Made by a program: the position numbers and the translations under genes
Shown here: piece after piece, positions 58,343 through 64,000 of the stretch
Position numbering within the stretch: the stretch's first letter is position 1
Layout: each line of letters starts with the position of its first letter
The notes under the pieces: model-generated
Told to the model about the DNA's origin: nothing
Database searches by the model: none
The model's input: only the letters and a program-made list of their open reading frames with translations
Assembly (NCBI GenBank): GCA_027943335.1
Contig: BSBK01006023.1
Location: 310,001-374,000 of the forward strand
From: Chamaecyparis obtusa
Lineage: Eukaryota; Streptophyta; Pinopsida; Cupressales; Cupressaceae
Length of the DNA stretch: 64,000 nucleotides
Direction of reading: 5' to 3'

Positions 58343-61334
58343 TTTTGGGAGTTCCCTTTGATCTTCAACTTGTAGATTTATACTTTGATGGATAACTTTA
58401 ATATAACTTTAACTCTATCACCACTCCAAAGTATACAAGGAAGAGGGCCAATTAACAAGGATCAAGAGAGATCCTCCTACACTTTGACCCTTATTGCTCA
58501 GGCAGGTGTACCCTTGATTCACTTCTTGAAAGGAATCACTAAATGATATACAACTATATACTCTTTACTAACTGCTTTAAGATTTTATCATTTGAATGTT
58601 TGTGTGTGTGGTTGATGACAATGAAATGCCTCCAGAGGATGGGTCAGTGCCTTAACCTAGGGAAAAGAGTCACCCAATTACATACATCAGCTGAATATCT
58701 TGAATCAAACACTCTTGGGCTCAGGATAAGTGCTTTTCCTATTACCCCTCTCCCTCAAACACAAGGACATCAGATTCTTACTTGGTTGTAAACTCACTGA
58801 ACCCACCCAAAAGACTTTAATCCTAACTTTGTTAGGAACTCAGAGATGACTTCACAATACTCTTTGTTTACCATATGCTAACACACTTTGTGACATTAAC
58901 ATATATGAGCTTAGAATCGAAACAAGAAGACATACACAAATGCAAGATTGGAACTCAATAGTATTTTCATTAACATATTCAAGATCAATATACAATCAAA
59001 ACAACACAAAGATAGAAAATACCCATAATCCCACTCCTCTACCAGTATAACACTATCAACAACTAGCTGGGACCAAAGAAAGTTTGGAACCCCTACTCAG
59101 TCAAAATTTTGTAACTTATACTCCCTAGTCATCTTGGAATTCTCAAAGAGAATGCAACAAGCTACAGATGACTTAGGGTTAGGATTTCAACCACCCAACC
59201 AACTGGAAATGGTCATAAAGTTACTACAGGGGTGGAAACTAAGGCAACCAGGAGAAAGAAAATCCTAGAATGATCCTCAATCATAAAAATTCTTTGTGAA
59301 GGTACTGAGAACCACAAAAACACTCAAAATGTCAACCCTGCAACATGCCTCGAGCACAAAACCACATGGTACAAACCCTGCAAACGATCACTAAACACCC
59401 TGGACCACACTGCAACAACAAGTGCCACCAAACTAATTGAAATCAACTATTAAAACCATAAATTTTGGTACTTCCTGTCGCTGAGAAACCCTCAGAAATT
59501 CAAATTTGAAATCAAACGGCTACTTTATGGCACTTTCAACAAATCGACTGTTGATATTTAAATCTCTATCAATTTTAAGTTGTGACCGTCCGATCTCTTC
59601 TTTTTCGCGATCTTTTATGATCTTAACTCAACCAGACACTTTAGGTTTACTTCAAGCGAACATGCGACAAGGCATTTTCTGTTCGTGCAATGAAAACACT
59701 AACCCAAGTTTAACCCTACGAACAAGCAAATGAAGGAAACTTACTAACCCTGGTCACATTTGGCGAACTGGCGACAAAGGTTTTCGCTAGTTCGCAGAAC
59801 ACTTTTTACTTCTACCAAATGATTTAGCGATTACATGACCTTGTTCGCTGAATCGCTAAGACTTTTAGAACATCACCATTTTATCATGTGAATGAGAAAA
59901 CCCATTAAAAATTTATCAGGCCGCTAAACATTTTGTTAGGACCGCTATACCTTTAGACCAAAACTTGGGCCTGCTTACAAGAGAATCGACGGTCGTCTCA
60001 TCTTCGCATGTGTCAGAAAAGACCCTTCAGATTATACACCAACCGTCGATGCTCTAACACTGTCAGAACTACTGCAACTCAAAAAACCTGGCCCCACTGA
60101 CAACATATCTAGTCATTCACCCGTGTACCAATAAGAGATTGCCAACTGTGCTTACATGGCAATTAGGACTCAATTTTGAAACACCACAACCGTGGAAGAA
60201 TCAAGGACCATCTGAAGTTTGCATACCCATCTGAGATTCTATTAGATTACACACCCACCATTAGATCAAGAATCTCCTCCCATCTCTGACAACCATCTGA
60301 CAGGAAACAAAATCAACAACCGTCGCAAGATCTTAAGCCTCTAACAAAACCCATAAGATTATACGTCGTCCATCAATTCACTGACAGGATCAGAACTCAT
60401 TGACACATCTGAAAACTAGGTCCCACTGACAGGATTCCACCTCATATTACGTGGACCAATAAAAAAACTCCAAATCAGCTCCACCTGACACCGGAACCAC
60501 CACCAAAGATATGTTTGAGACAAATGAGATCAATGGCTGGCATAAGATCTCAAGCCTCTGATAGATTCCATGAGAACTTACGCCCGTTGTTGGATGGATT
60601 ATGGATGTCAGGATCCTCTAACCCATCAGAAAATCAGGTCCCACTGACACATGCTGAGTAAGATTTGAAATCAATGGATGGTGCATGATCTCAAGGGGGA
60701 AGAATATTCCTTAAGATCATGCACCAACCATAGATTGAAAAGCCTTCACTATAGGCCCCACTGACAGGATCCCTCTTAGAAACACACTGACCATTGAGAG
60801 AACACCAACTATGCCAACATGGTAGTGGACCTGCTTGAAAAGAAAGACTACGTCATCAGGAAAAATCAAAGATCGGCGTAAGATCTCAAGTGTCTGACAC
60901 AGTCTATGAGAACTTATGCTGACCGTCGGATGGAAATGCTGTTAGAAGACCAGGCCCAGAAAACACTAAGGCCAAAACATAGGAAAAATTAAAGCTCAGG
61001 ACTTAGGAAAATTTAAAACCTGCAGGGCGCTGGGAACTTAGGAAAGATTAACCGATAACTTAGGAAATATTTAAAGGGGACCCACCAACACATGAAACCT
61101 AACCGCAAACATGGTAAAGTTGTCTTTTAAATAGCACATGTAGAATGTAAGGTTTTAAGTGACCCGCGAAAAGGTAATGCGAAAATAAAATAGGGCCAGG
61201 GCAATTTTAAAATTAAGGACCCAATGTCTAGATTTTAAAATTTTTTGCCAAGGGTTAATGCTAGGGACACAAAAATGACTGCAGAGCCCAGGAGAAGAGA
61301 GCTAGAGCCATGAAATTTTTGGCATGTGCTAACA
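58343..61334 (-). repeat. 5' LTR of the Tat-like element
   Basis: 2,992 bp, collinear with 47855-50846. Ends GTGCTAACA beside GATAT. Stem-loop modules lie near 59990-60950. Confidence 0.95.
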
Positions 61335-62330
61335 GATATCTCAATATATGATTCACAACCACAAGATGTATCTCCTTGGGCTCACACATAAATTGACTCA
61401 AGGCATTTACAACATAGAAGATGTTAGGTCTGTTATTAATTGCATACATCAAGGATCCAACTATTTGTCTGTAGAGAGAGGGATCTGCTAATGGAGAATC
61501 TGCAACTGCTTCCTTTAGTTTATGAAGGTTTGTTTCCATTGTGGTTGACATAGGTCTGCAGTTCATACCAAATATCTTTAATATATCAATAATGTACTTC
61601 CCTTGATTTAGGAAAATACTATTTGATTTTTGCCAAACTTCAAGTCCAAGGAAATAGTGAAGGAGATCTAGGTCTTTCATCTCCAATTCTAAGGCCAGAT
61701 CTTTCTTACATTGTTCAATAAGGTGATCTTCTCTTGTAATCAATAGATCATCAACATATAATATTAAAATTAATATATTGTCTTTTCTTTGTTTGAAGTA
61801 GAGATTTGGATCTGCACTATTTTTAGAGAAACCTAATCCCATTAGGTATTTGTCAATCCTCTCATACTAGGCCCTGGGAGCCTGTTTAAGTCCATATAGA
61901 GCTTTCTTTAATTTACACACATGTGATTTTGCATTGTGAATTTCAAATCCTTCAGGTTGTTCTAAGTAGACTTCTTTTTCAATGGTTCCATTTAAGAAGG
62001 CAGTTTTTATATCCATCTGATGAACTTTCCATCCTTTGGTTGCTACAATGGCAAGGACTGCTCTCACAGAGGTGTATTGTGCAACTTGTGCAAATGTTTC
62101 CTCATAGTCGATTCCCTCTTTTTGTGAAAACCTCTGGCTACAAATCCTGCTTTATATTTCTCTATACTTCCATCTACAACATGCTTGATTTTGAAGAGCC
62201 ATTTAGAAGAAACAACAGACTTCTCCTTTGGTCTAGGCACTATCTCCCATACATCAATCTTCAGAATGGATTGATATTCCTCTGTCATGGCATCCTTCCA
62301 TAATTGATGCTGAAGAGCTTAAGTAACATT
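61335..62330 (-). pseudogene. Copia C reverse transcriptase
   Basis: Tnt1-like RVT_2. Blocks are MTEEYQSILKIDVWEIVPRP and SSKWLFKIKHVVDGSIEKYK (62064-62288), VHQMDIKTAFLNGTIEKEVY and KLKKALYGLKQAPRA (61867-62067), then LYVDDLLIT near 61735-61760 with the catalytic Asp pair, MKDLDLLHYFLGLEVWQ and QIVGSLMYAINNRPN. A frameshift near 62130 and a TAG for Trp after QAPRA (61864) break it. The Gypsy GATAT junction at 61335 splits the codons after VVNHILRY; reading resumes at 47854. Confidence 0.9.
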
Positions 62331-63233
62331 GGTAGGTTCAGATTTTATGAGTTCACTCATTAAGGCCATATAACTAGAGAATCTCTTAGGTCTTTTAATT
62401 TCTCTAAAAGTCCCTGATGGGGCTGCATATGTCTTTGCTTCTTCCATTGTTTTGGTAGCCCAAAGTGGTCTTCTTTTAGGGTTCTCCAAAGGCATGATTT
62501 GTTCTTCATTTTTGTCTTCCTCATGACACTCCCTCTGAATCTCAGGGGTGGGATCCTCTTCTAGATCCATGTGGGAAGTTTGAATTTTAGACTCAATGGA
62601 ATTTCTAGCCCTTTTAAAAGCTGTGTCTTCCTCAAAAATCACATCTATGTTTAGTTCAATCTATCTCTGACCAGGCACGTATATTCTATAGGCTTTTGAA
62701 GTTTCACTGTAGCCTACAAACATACCTTTTCTCCCAGAAGGTTCTAATTTAGTCCTTTTCTCTTTGGGTACATGAATGTAGATAGGACACCCAAATATCC
62801 TAAAGTGACTAATGTCAGGTTTTATACCTGTGAAGGCTTCTTCAGGAGTTTTGTCATCAATATGGGAGTAAGGACATCTGTTTTGAATGTAGACTGCAGT
62901 ACTAGAGGCTTCAACCCAAGGTGAATTTTCTATATTTTGATCAAGTAGCATGGCCTTGGAAACTTCTACAATTGTTCTATTTTTTCTTTCAGCAACACCA
63001 TTTTGTTGAGGGTTGTAAGGAATAGTAAAATCCCTCTTAATCCCAACACTTTTACAAAATTGTTTAAAAATGTCTGATGTGTATTCTTTTCCATTATCCG
63101 TCCTTAGGGTTTTTATTTTTTCTCCTAGAAGAATTTTTCGTAAGGGATTTGAATTCTTTGAATCTTTTAAGAATCTCTTGTGATTCTTTACATTTAAGAA
63201 AGTAGATCCATGTTTTCCTGGAGAAGTCATCAA
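62331..63233 (-). pseudogene. Copia C integrase core and linker to RT
   Basis: KTLRTDNGKEYTSDIFKQFC (second Asp), YNPQQNGVAERKNRTIVEVS (Glu), WVEASSTAVYIQNRCP, then the post-integrase block ISHFRIFGCPIYIHVPKEKR and GMFVGYSETSKAYRIYVPGQ (62661-63233). A TAG follows, then the acidic linker to RT (62319-62642), ending in TAA. A frameshift near 63130 separates it from the upstream zinc and first-Asp region. Confidence 0.85.
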
Positions 63234-64000
63234 TAAAGATTACATAGTATAGAAACGCTCCTAAAGAAGGTACATACATGGGTCCACACAAGTCTAAGTG
63301 GACTAACTCTAAGACATAGTTTGTTTTGCTAGTACTATTTTGAAAGGAACCCTTAGTATTTTTACCTAAGGCACACCCCTTGCATACCCCTGAATTGTAA
63401 TGTTTAAGTTTAGGTAACCTTGTGACTAACTTTTCCATAGAGGACAGGGCACAAAAATTGAGATGCCCTAATCTTCTATGCCATATTTCATTGGAGTCTG
63501 CAACTTCATGGATTAGAGCTAGCCCTGGTTCAATACATAAGTCATACAAATAACCTTGTCTATGTCCTATAATTTTAGCTTTCTTGATGGTAGAATTCTT
63601 TGGCCATGCCAACACTTTTTTATCCATGAAGGTTACTCTATATCCATTATCTTCAAGTGTAGATATGGAGACCAAGTTTCTTTTTATGCCAGGGAAAAAT
63701 AGTACTTTGGTGAGTTGAATTGAGATGCCGGATTTTAATTTGATAGTGTAGGTTCCAACACCTTTGACTGGATGTGCAGAATCATCTCCAATAGTTACTT
63801 CTTCATCAGTTTCTTCTACCATGGCATCTAGGAGCTCTTTGAATCTTGTGATGTGCCTTGATGAACCACTATCTATGACCCAAGAGTTTGATTTAGTTGT
63901 TACTTGATTTGAAAGTGCAGAGTAGAATACATATTTCTCAGGCTCATGTTTCCCTTTGGACTTTCTTACTTTGGCATATGATGCTTGCTGCTTGGTTCTG
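63100..64000 (-). pseudogene. Copia C protease, pre-integrase zinc domain and integrase start
   Basis: Open from the right edge to about 63094. Protease SWVIDSGSSRHITRFKELLD near 63830-63890 (intact DSG), SISTLEDNGYRVTFMDKKVL, the zinc domain IWHRRLGHLNF ... GVCKGCALGKNTKG near 63365-63490, and integrase LVHLDLCGPMYVP and YVIFIDDFSRKTWIYFLK near 63200-63310. Gag lies beyond the window. It is the best preserved Copia here and resembles the Tnt1/Tork lineage. Confidence 0.9.

Larger units (their letters stand above)
47855..61334 (-). mobile_element. Tat-like Ty3/gypsy retrotransposon, complete, 13.5 kb
   Basis: Two LTRs of 2,992 bp each, a perfect GATAT duplication (47850-47854, 61335-61339), a PBS and one long gag-pol frame. 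It is inserted in the RNase H region of Copia C. Equal LTR lengths, 7 differences in about 205 compared bases and no frameshift in gag-pol show it is fairly young. Domain order is gag, protease, archaeal-type RNase H, RT, RNase H, integrase. Confidence 0.95.

Overview
The window is intergenic DNA from a large plant genome, and I find no convincing host gene in it. It is built from nested, mostly decayed retrotransposons and tandem repeats. Four things point to a plant: initiator-Met primer sites next to Copia LTRs, L1-type LINE pol genes with a C-terminal RNase H, a Tat-type Ty3/gypsy element with an extra RNase H, and CHG-like mutation. Elements several kb long, old nested insertions and an AT-rich background suggest a gymnosperm (conifer, yew, ginkgo or cycad), but the sequence alone does not prove this.

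Layout from left to right. 1 to ~3050: the 5' part of a minus-strand Ty3/gypsy element (LTR, initiator-Met PBS, gag with stops, open protease-RT frame running off the left edge). 3446-4591: a plus-oriented Copia LTR relic. 5184-6540: a degenerate array with a ~65-bp period. 6930-~33.1 kb: an old minus-strand Copia (A) split by several insertions. The first is a complete Copia (B, 8404-16289, TSD ATTAG) in its integrase. The second is a solo LTR (19265-20972, TSD GAACC) in its LTR. The third is a 5'-truncated LINE (21302-33108, 16-bp TSD). That LINE is itself broken by a gag-only LTR element (22734-29579, TSD CCAGC/CCAGT).

33.1-36.2 kb is AT-rich spacer containing a diverged local duplication. 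One duplicate copy is split by a second gag-only, Copia-like element (36213-40696, TSD TCTTA). Next come a 148-bp foldback hairpin (40824-40971), a TTAGGG-like array (41.03-41.9 kb), a region with five stem-loop modules (42.4-43.3 kb), long TA microsatellites and a cluster of short repeats. From 47333 to the right edge lies a Tnt1-like Copia (C). Its RNase H region is interrupted by a 13.5-kb Tat-like Ty3/gypsy element (47855-61334, TSD GATAT).

Insertion order follows from nesting and LTR divergence counted by eye on short segments: Copia B about 14%, Copia-like gag-only element about 8-9%, Tat element and LTR-gag element about 3-4%. The strongest observations are these. (1) The Tat gag-pol is a single 2,347-codon frame with no indel and 18 premature stops, 17 of them TAG, which fits decay at CAG (CHG) sites. 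(2) The LINE carries a third ORF downstream of RNase H, inside the LINE's own target-site duplication. (3) The LTR-gag element encodes a gag-like protein with an apparently membrane-spanning N-terminus. (4) Arrays of stem-loop modules occur at 42.4-43.3 kb and again inside the Tat LTRs. All proteins described belong to mobile elements, and none except possibly the truncated left-edge pol looks intact.
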